This document shows, one piece after another, positions 16,214 to 24,739 of a DNA stretch of 43,872 bases; position 1 is the stretch's first letter; the number at the start of each line of letters is the position of its first letter. A program made the translations under genes and the position numbers. The DNA comes from PALSA-911 sp037442565 (lineage in GTDB: Bacteria > Pseudomonadota > Alphaproteobacteria > Acetobacterales > Acetobacteraceae): assembly GCA_037442565.1 (NCBI GenBank), contig JBBIQA010000011.1:1-43872 (forward strand), in the 5' to 3' direction. The notes under the pieces were generated by a model. That model saw only the letters and a program-made list of their open reading frames with translations, was not told the DNA's origin and did no database searches.

Positions 16214-16879
16214 GTGATCGGACGCTTGCGCGCTACTTCGATAATCTTTTCGGCCCTGATGGGCTTGTTGGTGGCCGGATGCACGCAGGTGGGTCCGACG
16301 CCGGGAATGGAAACCGTGGCTCAGGCCCCGGCAGCCGCCGCCGCTCCGTCCGGCAAGGATGCCAGCCAATCCGACTATGTCATCGGCGCGGCCGACACGT
16401 TGGATGTATTCGTCTATCGCTCGCCGGAACTGAGCATGTCCGGCCTCGCCGTTCGGCCCGACGGCAAGATCTCCCTTCCGCTGGTCGAGGATATCACCGC
16501 GGCGGGCAAGACACCGACCGCCCTGGCGCGGGAAATCGAGGCGCGCCTGAAGAAATATGTGCAGGACCCCACGGTCACGGTGATCGTGCGAGGGTTCGTC
16601 GGCCCCTATGACCGGCAGATCCGGGTTATTGGCGAGGCCGCCGAGCCGCGCTCGCTCCCCTATCGCGATCACATGACACTGCTGGACGTGGTGATCGAGA
16701 CCAAGGGCCTCACCAAGTTCGCCGCCGGCAACAGCGCCGTGATCGTGCGCCGCTACGGCACGGCCGAGCAGAAGACGATCCCGGTCCGTCTCAGCGACCT
16801 GATCAAGAACGGCGACATCAGCCAGAACGTCGAAATGCAGCCAGGGGATACGCTCATCATCCCGGCTTCCTGGTTCTGA
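16214..16879 (+). CDS. XrtA-system polysaccharide export lipoprotein (Wza-like), 221 aa
   Basis: Outer-membrane export protein for the polysaccharide. I choose the GTG at 16214, which follows GAGG at 5-nt spacing; the frame extends upstream to a TTG at 16157 with no ribosome-binding site. The resulting N-terminus VIGRLRATSIIFSALMGLLVAGC is a lipoprotein signal with lipobox LVAGC and Cys23. The poly-export domain follows: YVIGAADTLDVFVYRSPELS (about residues 57-76), VRPDGKISLPLVEDITAAG, and the SLBB-like part GEAAEPRSLPYRDHMTLLDVV, ending ...PGDTLIIPASWF. The size and position match the TIGR03027-like exosortase-associated export proteins. The gene heads the main plus-strand operon, 103 nt after the tRNA-like element. 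Confidence 0.9.
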   Translation: MIGRLRATSIIFSALMGLLVAGCTQVGPTPGMETVAQAPAAAAAPSGKDASQSDYVIGAADTLDVFVYRSPELSMSGLAVRPDGKISLPLVEDITAAGKTPTALAREIEARLKKYVQDPTVTVIVRGFVGPYDRQIRVIGEAAEPRSLPYRDHMTLLDVVIETKGLTKFAAGNSAVIVRRYGTAEQKTIPVRLSDLIKNGDISQNVEMQPGDTLIIPASWF

Positions 16880-16891
16880 CGGTAGGATACC

Positions 16892-18442
16892 ATGGAGTCC
16901 TTGCGCGCCCTGCTTCGGCACTACATCAAGTCAGCCTGGCGGCGACGCTGGTACGGGGTCGCGACGGCATGGATCCTGTGCGGGATCGGCTGGGCCGGGG
17001 TTTATTTCCTGCCCAACCAGTACGAATCCACCGCCCGCATGTACGTCGATGCCGACGCGATCCTGACGCCGCTGCTGAAGGGCCTCGCCGCCGACAACTC
17101 GGCCGTGACCCAGTTGGATGTGCTGCAGAGGACCCTGCTCAGCGGCCCGAACCTGGAGAAGCTGATCGCCAAGACGGACCTGGACCTGCAGGTCAACGGC
17201 CCCGGCGACCGCGAGGCGATGGTCAAGGCCTTGTCCAAACAGATCCAGGTCGTGCCGCAAACCCGGAACCTGTTCACGATCTCCTACCGCAATCCGGTGC
17301 CGAAGACCGCCTATGACGTGGTGCAGACGCTCCTGACCATCTTCATCGAGGGCGCCACCGGCAGCAATCGGACGGATATGGAGAATGCGCGGCGCTTCCT
17401 GGAGCATCAGATTTCGTCGTACGAGCAGCAGCTGCGGGCGGCGGAACGCCGACGGGCCGACTTCCGGGCCAAGTACTCGGACATGTTGCCGGCCGAGACG
17501 GGGGGCAGTGCCAATGCGGGCCTCGATGCCGCCCGCACCAACGCGAGGACGCTGGCCGGCCAGTTGCTCGACGCCATCGCGAAGCGTGACGCGCTGAAAC
17601 AGGAACTTAGCACCACACCGGCGATGCTCGTGGCAGAAAAGGGCGCGATGGGCGGGGGCGGGGGCGGCTCATCCAGCCAACTCCAGAAGGCCGAGCAGGA
17701 ATTGGCGGAGTTACGCCTGCGCGACACCGATGAGCACCCCGACGTGATTGCGATGCGCAAGCGCATCGCGGAGATGCGTGCGGGCAAATATCCCACGGGT
17801 GGCGGTGCACCCGCCGCGGGTGGAACCGCACGGCCCGATGGGAGCAAGTCGGTGCCGAACCCGGTCTATGAGCAGATCAAGATCCGGCTGATCGAGGCCG
17901 AGAGCCAGATCATTTCCCTGCAGCGCCAATCCGCGGAAGCGAATGCCTACAAGGACAAACTGGAAAAAATCCAGCGCGACCAGCCCGGATTGCTGGCTGA
18001 ATATGCCAACCTGGATCGCGACTACAACGTTTTGCGCAAGAACTACGAGGAACTGCTGAGCCGGCTGCAATCCGCCAATATCGCGCAGGCCGCGGACACG
18101 CAGGCCGACAAGGTGAAACTGCAGATCGTGGACCCGCCACAGGTGTCGCGTCTGCCCGTGGCGCCGAACCGGCTCCTGCTGGTGGCGGCGGTGCTGCTCG
18201 CGGGGCTTGGTGCCGGCATCGCGCTGCCGATCATGATGAGCCAGCTCGACCGCTCCTTCACCAGCGTGGAGGACCTGCGAAGCATCGGCGTGCCGGTGTT
18301 GGGCGGCATTTCGATGTTCGGCGCACCTCCCAGGCGGGAACGGGTCATGGCCGCGATCCGGTTTTCCGCCGCCGTCCTGCTCCTGATTGCGACATTCGCG
18401 GGGATCATGGCGCAAATATTGCACACATCTGCGAATATCTGA
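16892..18442 (+). CDS. XrtA-system chain-length determinant (Wzz/GumC-like), 516 aa
   Basis: Inner-membrane co-polymerase that sets polysaccharide length and links export components. It starts at ATG 16892, 12 nt after the export gene, with TAGGA upstream. The first membrane segment lies around residues 20-38 (YGVATAWILCGIGWAGVYF). A large periplasmic part with two coiled-coil stretches follows (about 160-245 and 320-400, for example EQQLRAAERRRADFRAKY). A second membrane segment at about residues 425-447 follows the PxxP-like QIVDPPQVSRLPVAPNRLL, and a third hydrophobic stretch ends the protein. It lacks its own kinase domain; the autokinase is the next gene. A glycine run at about residues 252-257 and a Gly/Ala-rich stretch near 300-312 are local low-complexity insertions in the periplasmic domain. 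Confidence 0.9.
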   Translation: MESLRALLRHYIKSAWRRRWYGVATAWILCGIGWAGVYFLPNQYESTARMYVDADAILTPLLKGLAADNSAVTQLDVLQRTLLSGPNLEKLIAKTDLDLQVNGPGDREAMVKALSKQIQVVPQTRNLFTISYRNPVPKTAYDVVQTLLTIFIEGATGSNRTDMENARRFLEHQISSYEQQLRAAERRRADFRAKYSDMLPAETGGSANAGLDAARTNARTLAGQLLDAIAKRDALKQELSTTPAMLVAEKGAMGGGGGGSSSQLQKAEQELAELRLRDTDEHPDVIAMRKRIAEMRAGKYPTGGGAPAAGGTARPDGSKSVPNPVYEQIKIRLIEAESQIISLQRQSAEANAYKDKLEKIQRDQPGLLAEYANLDRDYNVLRKNYEELLSRLQSANIAQAADTQADKVKLQIVDPPQVSRLPVAPNRLLLVAAVLLAGLGAGIALPIMMSQLDRSFTSVEDLRSIGVPVLGGISMFGAPPRRERVMAAIRFSAAVLLLIATFAGIMAQILHTSANI

Positions 18443-18444
18443 CC

Positions 18445-19557
18445 ATGACCTCGAAGTCACCGAACCTCGCCGAGCGCGCCGCGGCGCAACTCCTCAAGAG
18501 TGGCAGCCTTGATAATGCGGCCGCGCAGTTGCTGGGCCAGAATGCCCCGGCCAAGCCTGCCGGCGAGCCGGCCGAGGCACCACCCACGCAGGCTCCGGCT
18601 GCGCGCGCGGCGTCTGAAGCTCCAGCCGGGGGCCCCATCACCGGCCTGCAGGGGCTCGCCAATCTGGCAGCGCCTGCCGGCACCGTGCCGCCGGCCAGCG
18701 CCCCGCCGCACGAGACCGGCGTGGTCACCGCCCCGCCCACCGCAACCGCGACCGTCCCGGAAACGAGACCGGCGGCGATCGTGGATACGGCCGGCGCACC
18801 GGCGATCATGGGCGGCGCGGACCGCATCATCGACCTGTCGGCGTTGGAGCGGGCCGGCATGATCGACTGGAACCAGGCGCGCAGCCGCATTTCCGAGGAA
18901 TTCCGCATCGTCCAGCGCCAGGTTCTGCGCAATGCGTCGGCGCCGGAAATCGTCGAGCAGGGGCATGCCAATCTCATCATGCTGACGAGCGCCCGCCCCG
19001 GCGAAGGCAAGAGCTTTGTTTCCCTCAATCTGGCTTCGGGCATCGCCCGCCAGCGTGACCACGACGTTCTGCTGGTGGATATCGACTACAAGCATGACTC
19101 GATCGGGACCGCGCTCGGCCTCAGCGGCGGGCGAGGGTTGCTGGACCTGGTGACCGATCCGTCGCTCGATCCGGATGAAGTGATCGTCAAGACCGGCCTG
19201 AAGAACCTGTCCATCCTGCCGATCGGCCAGCACGCCGAACGCAGCCCCGAACTGTTCGCGAGCCGTCAGGCGACCCGGCTGATCCAGAGCCTGGGCCGCC
19301 GCTACGCGGATCGTCTGGTGATCCTCGATGCGCCGCCGTGTCTGGCCACCAGCGAACCGGGCGTGCTTGCGTCGGTCGTCGGGCAGGTCGTCATGGTTGT
19401 GGAAGCCGAGAAGACACAGCGCGAAGAGGTGGAAGCCGCGATGGACATCGTGCATGCCTGCCCAACCATCACGCTGCTGCTGAACAAGGTTCAGGTTGCC
19501 AGCCGCTATTCTTTTGGCGCCTACGCATCGTCCTATGCCCAGCCATACACGTCGTAG
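18445..19557 (+). CDS. XrtA-system tyrosine autokinase (CpsD/BY-kinase type), 370 aa
   Basis: Cytosolic bacterial tyrosine kinase that regulates polymerisation together with the chain-length protein just upstream (2-nt gap). A long Ala/Pro-rich, probably disordered N-terminus covers residues 30-125. The kinase domain has Walker A SARPGEGKS (182-190), Walker A' VLLVDIDY (208-215) and Walker B LVILDAPP (around 290-297). The C-terminal tail carries four tyrosines (355, 360, 364, 368) in SYSFGAYASSYAQPYTS-like context, the usual autophosphorylation cluster. The architecture agrees with the TIGR03018-like exosortase-associated kinases. Confidence 0.9.
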   Translation: MTSKSPNLAERAAAQLLKSGSLDNAAAQLLGQNAPAKPAGEPAEAPPTQAPAARAASEAPAGGPITGLQGLANLAAPAGTVPPASAPPHETGVVTAPPTATATVPETRPAAIVDTAGAPAIMGGADRIIDLSALERAGMIDWNQARSRISEEFRIVQRQVLRNASAPEIVEQGHANLIMLTSARPGEGKSFVSLNLASGIARQRDHDVLLVDIDYKHDSIGTALGLSGGRGLLDLVTDPSLDPDEVIVKTGLKNLSILPIGQHAERSPELFASRQATRLIQSLGRRYADRLVILDAPPCLATSEPGVLASVVGQVVMVVEAEKTQREEVEAAMDIVHACPTITLLLNKVQVASRYSFGAYASSYAQPYTS

Positions 19558-19586
19558 ACTGAATGCCGGGAATCGGGACAAAGCAC

Positions 19587-21392
19587 ATGACCGCTGAACG
19601 TCTGGATGCCAGCCCCGCCAAGCACAGGTCTGGGCGGGCCTTTATTCTGCTGGCCGCGGGGACAGGCTGCTGGCTGGGCGCGACGGGACAGGCGCGGGCG
19701 TTTCCCATAACCGACGCCCTGACACCATCCATTCTCGCACCACAGGTTACCGGCGCCGACCAGACCGCGGGCCAGACAACGGACCAGACCACGGGCCAGC
19801 CCGCAGGCCAGCCCACCGACCTGACGTCGCAGGTGGGCGTCCCCGGGATTTTCGCCGGCGTGCCCGAGCCCGGCTGGACCTTTACGCCCCGGGTAGCGCT
19901 GCAGACGGGCTACAACAGCAATGCCCTCGCCACCCATAAAAACCCCAGCGCAGATTGGGTCAATTACCTCACCGCCGGCCTGACGGTGCGGGCGAATACG
20001 GACCGGGTAAAAGGTCAGTTCGACTATGCGCCGACGCTTGGACTGTATGCGCGCAACTCGTCGCTGAACTACCTGGCGCAGACGTTCTCCGGCAACGGGT
20101 CGATCACCTTCGTGCCGGATCTCTTCTATATGGATTTGCGTGGCTTCGCCGGGGTGCAGCCCAGGAACGGCGCAGGCTTCGGGTCGACCGGCACCGGCAC
20201 TGGCGCATCCGTGACCGGCCTGCCGCCGAACCAGTTGAACCAGTCGTCGTCGTTCTCGGTCACGCCCTATCTGATGCACCGGTTCGACGAATACGGCACA
20301 GGCAAGATCGGCTATTCCTTCAATTCGTCGAACAGCCGTCCGGTCACGGGATTCGGCACGCTACCGTTCATCGGCACGTCCAGCTCATCGGTTCCGACAA
20401 GCTCGTTGAGCCCGACGGCCCAGGCCCAGCTCAATCAGAACGGTATTCTGAACCAGAATTACAACACGATCACCAACGAGGAAGTCGCGCAGTTCCAGAC
20501 CGGCGAGTTTCTGGGGCGCTTCAATAATCTGACCATAGCGACCGGAAACCAGTACACCGGGTCGGCCAGGACGAACAACGGCTACCAGTACACCTTCAAC
20601 AACCAGCTCGGCTATGCGATCAATCGACGCATTACCGTGTTCGGCGCGGTCGGCTACGAAGACATTCACTACCAGGGCATCCCGTCGACCAACATCCAGG
20701 ACGCCACCTGGCAGGTCGGCACGAAGCTGACGCCGAACGAGGACAGCACGATCACGATCGGCTATGGACACCAGTACGGCATCGACGCATTCCTGGCCAA
20801 TGCGGGCTATCAGGTCACGCCGCGGCTGCGGGTGAACGTCTCCTATGACACGGGCATCGGCAACGGCCTGACCCAGCTACAGAACAACGTGTCGGTTTCC
20901 GACGTCGATCAATACGGCTACCAGGTAAACGCGCTGACGGGGGCCCCGCTGTTCAATGCGACCGGCCTGTTCGGCTCGAACAGCAATCTTTACCGGACCA
21001 AGACCTTCACCGGGTCGGCGACGCTGAACCTGGACCGCGACGTCATCATGATCTCCGCCTATGTGTCCGAACAGCAGTTGTTGGCGACCAGCCAGGCGGT
21101 CACGGGTGCCAGGGCGAACACGACGTCCACCACCGGCCAGGCCAGCTGGACGCACCAATTGTGGCCGTCTCTGACCTCCATCGTCTCCGGCAGCTACACG
21201 ACCCAGCCGAGCCAGGCCGCCGCCCTGTCGGGAAGCCAGACAACGGTCACCGCCAATCTCACCTTCCAATATCAGTTCAACCCGACCCTGACCGGGTCGG
21301 CGCAATACGCGTATTACGAGCGCAACTCGCCGGTCGCCCTGTTGTCGTTCACGCAGAATGTTTTTCTGCTCGGCGTCTCAAAGTCTTTCTGA
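19587..21392 (+). CDS. XrtA-system outer-membrane beta-barrel protein, 601 aa
   Basis: Secreted outer-membrane protein of the TIGR03016-like group that accompanies exosortase A polysaccharide loci. I prefer the ATG at 19587 (MTAERLDASPAKHRSG), with GGGAC upstream; 19563 is also possible. A signal peptide covers the hydrophobic FILLAAGTGCWLGATGQARAF. A short Thr/Gln/Pro repeat (TDQTTGQPAGQPTDLTS) follows, then alternating aromatic and polar strands typical of a barrel, for example RVALQTGYNSNALATHKNPS, and the sequence ends in SKSF with a terminal Phe. The family is thought to help export or anchor the polymer; its exact role is unsettled. The next gene starts at a GTG 10 nt after its stop. 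Confidence 0.88.
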   Translation: MTAERLDASPAKHRSGRAFILLAAGTGCWLGATGQARAFPITDALTPSILAPQVTGADQTAGQTTDQTTGQPAGQPTDLTSQVGVPGIFAGVPEPGWTFTPRVALQTGYNSNALATHKNPSADWVNYLTAGLTVRANTDRVKGQFDYAPTLGLYARNSSLNYLAQTFSGNGSITFVPDLFYMDLRGFAGVQPRNGAGFGSTGTGTGASVTGLPPNQLNQSSSFSVTPYLMHRFDEYGTGKIGYSFNSSNSRPVTGFGTLPFIGTSSSSVPTSSLSPTAQAQLNQNGILNQNYNTITNEEVAQFQTGEFLGRFNNLTIATGNQYTGSARTNNGYQYTFNNQLGYAINRRITVFGAVGYEDIHYQGIPSTNIQDATWQVGTKLTPNEDSTITIGYGHQYGIDAFLANAGYQVTPRLRVNVSYDTGIGNGLTQLQNNVSVSDVDQYGYQVNALTGAPLFNATGLFGSNSNLYRTKTFTGSATLNLDRDVIMISAYVSEQQLLATSQAVTGARANTTSTTGQASWTHQLWPSLTSIVSGSYTTQPSQAAALSGSQTTVTANLTFQYQFNPTLTGSAQYAYYERNSPVALLSFTQNVFLLGVSKSF

Positions 21393-21402
21393 CTGGCATC
21401 CA

Positions 21403-22431
21403 GTGTACGAAAAATATTATCGCCTAAGCGGCATCCCGTTCCAGCTGACGCCGGACAGCCGCTTCTTCTTTGGCAGCAGCGGGCATAGCCGCGCGATTTC
21501 GCACCTGATCTACGGTCTGTCCCAGGCCGAGGGCTTCATCATCATCACCGGCGAGGTCGGAGCGGGCAAGACGACGCTGGTTGAGCAGCTGTGGGCGCAA
21601 CTCGACCGGCAGACCTACGTGATCTCCCGGGTGGTAACCACCCAGGTATCCGGTGACGATCTCATGCGGCTCGCGCTGGGCGGCTTCGGGATCGAGGCGC
21701 AGGGCGCCGATAAATCCGCGCTGCTGCAACGCTTCGAGCAGATGGTGCACGCCAACCATGTCGCCGGGAAGCGGTGCCTGCTGGTGGTGGACGAGGTGCA
21801 GAACCTGTCTTTCGCCGCCCTCGAGGAACTGCGCATGCTGTCCAACATCACCGTGGACGGCCACGCTTCCCTGCAGACGATCCTGCTGGGCCAGCCGCAG
21901 TTCCGCCCGATGCTGGCAAGCCCGGACCTGGAACAGCTGCGCCAGCGCGTGCTTGCGTCGTATCACCTGGGGCCGCTCAGCGAAGCGGAAACCCGCGCCT
22001 ATATCGAGCACCGCATGAAGACGGTCGGCTGGACCGGCGAGAACCCCTATTGGGACGATGGCGCGTTCACCGCGGTATTCCGCAACACGCTCGGAATTCC
22101 TCGAAAGATTAACACTCTGTGCTCGCGCGTTCTGCTCTACGGAGCCCTGGAGCAGGCGACGACGATCACCGGCGCCATGGTCGAGGACACCGCACGGGAG
22201 TTGCTGCAGGACATTGGCGGAACGGTTAACCTCGGCGGCGGCACTCTAAGCCCCGCTGGCCCGGTGCCTCATCCCGCGGGGATCGGTGGCGGGACAGCCA
22301 TCCGGGCCGGCGCTGCGGATAGCGGGCTGGCAAGGCGGATCGAGATGTTGGAGCAGGGTCTGGCGAGACAGGAACGAGCCTTTCGCCGGCTGATGGAGAT
22401 TATGAGTACGCTGGTTGAACAACCGAGGTGA
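21403..22431 (+). CDS. XrtA-associated AAA-type ATPase (ExeA-like), 342 aa
   Basis: Cytosolic ATPase of the ExeA/TIGR03015 group found in exosortase A loci. The GTG at 21403 gives VYEKYYRLSGIPFQLTPDSR, which matches the usual family start; the frame itself runs back to 21358, overlapping the barrel gene. Walker A GEVGAGKTT is at residues 50-58, Walker B LLVVDEVQ at about 126-133, and sensor-like DGHASLQTILLGQPQF follows. The last 60 residues include a Gly/Ala-rich linker and a coiled helix RRIEMLEQGLARQERAFRRL, perhaps for partner binding. Its stop overlaps the next start by 4 bp (GTGA), so translation is probably coupled. Confidence 0.9.
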   Translation: MYEKYYRLSGIPFQLTPDSRFFFGSSGHSRAISHLIYGLSQAEGFIIITGEVGAGKTTLVEQLWAQLDRQTYVISRVVTTQVSGDDLMRLALGGFGIEAQGADKSALLQRFEQMVHANHVAGKRCLLVVDEVQNLSFAALEELRMLSNITVDGHASLQTILLGQPQFRPMLASPDLEQLRQRVLASYHLGPLSEAETRAYIEHRMKTVGWTGENPYWDDGAFTAVFRNTLGIPRKINTLCSRVLLYGALEQATTITGAMVEDTARELLQDIGGTVNLGGGTLSPAGPVPHPAGIGGGTAIRAGAADSGLARRIEMLEQGLARQERAFRRLMEIMSTLVEQPR

Positions 22432-23531
22432 ATGCCATGCCGCCCCTTCCTGCAACGGGGACGGGGACAGTGACGTCCAACTCCGTCCAGCCACCCGTTC
22501 GAAGACAGCGTGACAACATGACCCGCGCGGACGGAACCACCAAGATGACGCCCGCGACCTTGCCTGCCAGCGCCCCGGTCCCGGCTGCGGCTGCGGCTGG
22601 GGCTGCGGCTGCGGCTGCGGCTGGGCGGGATGCATCCGGGCGCATCGGCAATGCCATGACCGTGGATGTCGAGGATTACTACCAGGTTCAGGCATTCGCC
22701 AACTGCGTTTCCCGCCAGGACTGGAACAGCCTGCCCTCGCGCGTGGAACGCAATACCGACCATCTGCTGGCACAGTTCGACCGGGCGGGCGTGACGGCGA
22801 CCTTCTTCACCCTGGGCTGCGTGGCCAAACGCCACCCGCAGATGGTCCGCCGGATCGTCGCCGCCGGCCACGAACTGGCCAGCCACGGCTGGGAACACAT
22901 CCTCGTCTACAATCAGACGCCCCAGGCTTTCGCCGCCGATGTCCGTCAGACCAAGGAATTGCTGGAAGACCTGGGCGGGGTGGCGGTGAGCGGCTATCGC
23001 GCCGCCACCTTCTCCATCGGCCAACGCACGCCCTGGGCGTTCGATGTGCTGGCCGATGAGGGCTATCTGTACAGCTCCAGCATCTATCCGGTGCGTCACG
23101 ATCTGTACGGATGGCCGGATGCGCCGCGCACCCCGTTCCGCCCCGGCGGCGGGGCGTTGTGGGAAATCCCGATGACGACGTTGCGCCTGATGGATCGCAA
23201 CCTGCCGTGCTCCGGCGGCGGTTATTTCCGGCTGCTGCCCTATTGGCTGTTCCGCCAGGCGCTGGCGCGGGTCAACCGGACCGAGGGCCTGCACGGCATC
23301 TTCTACCTGCACCCCTGGGAGATCGACCCGGCCCAGCCGCGCATCGAGGCCGCCGGCCGGCTCTCCAAGTTCCGCCATTACGTGAACCTGGCAAAAACCG
23401 AATCGCGCCTGGACCGGCTGCTGCAGGATTTCAGCTGGGATCGGATGGACCGGGTGTATGCAGACGTTCTGGCGCCGCCAGCTTCAGCCTCCGGTGCCCA
23501 TGCCGAATCGGCCATTTCCGCAACCGCCTAG
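22428..23531 (+). CDS. XrtA-system polysaccharide deacetylase, 367 aa with unusual N-terminal extension
   Basis: Carbohydrate deacetylase of the NodB fold with a C-terminal DUF3473-like part, the TIGR03006-like exosortase-associated type. Catalytic and metal residues are visible: the acidic pair in MTVDVEDYYQV (79-83), FFTLG (126-130), the His set in GHELASHGWEH (147-157), GYRAATFSIG and the C-terminal GIFYLHPWEIDP. The canonical protein would begin around residue 75 (GNAMTVDVEDYY). Here a 75-residue extension with an Ala-rich stretch (residues 53-65), encoded by GCGGCT-type repeats, precedes it. The GTG at 22428 overlaps the ATPase stop; ATG 22437 and 22656 are alternatives. No signal peptide is evident. 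Confidence 0.88.
   Translation: MNAMPPLPATGTGTVTSNSVQPPVRRQRDNMTRADGTTKMTPATLPASAPVPAAAAAGAAAAAAAGRDASGRIGNAMTVDVEDYYQVQAFANCVSRQDWNSLPSRVERNTDHLLAQFDRAGVTATFFTLGCVAKRHPQMVRRIVAAGHELASHGWEHILVYNQTPQAFAADVRQTKELLEDLGGVAVSGYRAATFSIGQRTPWAFDVLADEGYLYSSSIYPVRHDLYGWPDAPRTPFRPGGGALWEIPMTTLRLMDRNLPCSGGGYFRLLPYWLFRQALARVNRTEGLHGIFYLHPWEIDPAQPRIEAAGRLSKFRHYVNLAKTESRLDRLLQDFSWDRMDRVYADVLAPPASASGAHAESAISATA
22579..22622. repeat. GGCTGC-type microsatellite in the deacetylase gene
   Basis: A run of GGCTGC/GGCTGG hexamers, broken by one variant unit, encodes an alanine-rich tract in the N-terminal extension of the deacetylase. Such runs change length easily by slippage, and hexamer changes would keep the frame. 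Confidence 0.7.
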
Positions 23532-23576
23532 ACCACCCTCGCCCTACGCTCCTCTTCCTGCCGGAAAACGCTCGAT

Positions 23577-24608
23577 ATGACGCTCGCCTTGAGACTGCTG
23601 GATGCCGCACGCGAACCGGCCTGGGACGCGTTCGTGAATGCGATGCCGGACGGCAGCTTCTTTCACCGCGCCGCCTGGGCGCGGGTGATCTCGCGCGCCT
23701 TCGGCCATCAGCCGCATTATGTGCTCGCCGAGCGTGACGGATCGATCGTCGGCATCCTGCCGCTGGCGCAGGTCAAAAGCCGGCTGTTCGGCAACACCCT
23801 GATATCGGTGCCGTTCTGCGTGTATGGCGGCGTGGTGGCGGCGGACCGCGAAACCCGTGCCGCGCTGGAGGCCCATGCCGTCGCCCTGATGGGCAAGACA
23901 GGGGCCTCGGCGGTGGAAATGCGCTACCGGGAACCGGTGGACAGCGACTGGATGAGCGGGCCGGACCTGTACGTCACCTTCCGCAAGCCGATCGAGGCGG
24001 ATAACGAGAAGAACATGAAGGCGATCCCGCGCAAGCAGCGGGCGATGGTGCGTAAGGGCATCCAGAACGGCCTTACCTCGGTCTGCGACGGGGATGTCGA
24101 CGTGCTGCACCGGATCTATGCCGAGAGCGTGCGCAACCTCGGAACGCCGGTGTTCGCGAAAAAGTATTTCCGCATCCTGGCGGAGGAGTTCGAGGATTGC
24201 CTGGACATCGTCACCATCCTGGACGGGGATGCCGCCATCGCTTCGGTGATGAACTTCTATTTCCGCGACGAGGTTCTGCCCTATTATGGCGGCGGAACGC
24301 TGGCCGCGCGCGGGCGCGCCGGGAATGATTTCATGTATTGGGAAGTTATGCGCCGCGCCGCTGAAAAGGGCTGCCGGATGTTCGACTTCGGCCGCAGCAA
24401 GGTCGGCACCGGCGCTTTCGCGTTCAAGCATAATTGGGGTTTCGAGCCAGCGCCCCTGCATTATCGCTTCAAGCTGGGGCCTGGAGCGGCTATTCCTGAC
24501 CACAATCCGATGAACCCGAAATACCGGCTGTTCATCGAGGCATGGAAGCGGTTGCCGATCCCGGTTGCCAATGTGATCGGTCCGCATATCGTTCGCGGAA
24601 TCGGCTGA
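23577..24608 (+). CDS. XrtA-system FemAB-like acyltransferase, 343 aa
   Basis: Cytosolic transferase of the FemAB/GNAT family, the TIGR03019-like type found in exosortase A loci. Characteristic blocks are FVNAMPDGSFFHRAAWARVI near the N-terminus, FCVYGGVVAADRETRAALEA, the basic IPRKQRAMVRKGIQNGLTS (around 155-173), LPYYGGGTLAARGRAGNDFM and FDFGRSKVGTGAFAFKHNWG near the end. Family members may attach an amino acid or acyl group to the polymer or its carrier; the actual substrate is not known. The ATG at 23577 has a GGAAAA-type ribosome-binding site. It lies 45 nt after the deacetylase gene in the same operon. Confidence 0.88.
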   Translation: MTLALRLLDAAREPAWDAFVNAMPDGSFFHRAAWARVISRAFGHQPHYVLAERDGSIVGILPLAQVKSRLFGNTLISVPFCVYGGVVAADRETRAALEAHAVALMGKTGASAVEMRYREPVDSDWMSGPDLYVTFRKPIEADNEKNMKAIPRKQRAMVRKGIQNGLTSVCDGDVDVLHRIYAESVRNLGTPVFAKKYFRILAEEFEDCLDIVTILDGDAAIASVMNFYFRDEVLPYYGGGTLAARGRAGNDFMYWEVMRRAAEKGCRMFDFGRSKVGTGAFAFKHNWGFEPAPLHYRFKLGPGAAIPDHNPMNPKYRLFIEAWKRLPIPVANVIGPHIVRGIG

Positions 24609-24625
24609 TACGCAGGGGACAGACG

Positions 24626-24739
24626 ATGACACACCCGACAATGGCACATCCGGCGCGGGGCGCCGCCCGGCGCCGCACGGCGATCGAGCAGGCCATGCGG
24701 CCGGCGGCCCCGCGGCGGCTCGGTAGCGCTTTGTCATGA
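24626..24739 (+). CDS. Possible 37-aa basic leader peptide before exosortase
   Basis: A short frame starts at ATG 24626 eight nt after GGGGAC and ends in TGA overlapping the exosortase ATG (ATGA at 24736-24739). Its product MTHPTMAHPARGAARRRTAI... is rich in Arg and Ala and has no known motif. The coupling junction and ribosome-binding site are its only support. It may serve translational coupling rather than encode a stable protein, or be chance. Confidence 0.3.
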   Translation: MTHPTMAHPARGAARRRTAIEQAMRPAAPRRLGSALS

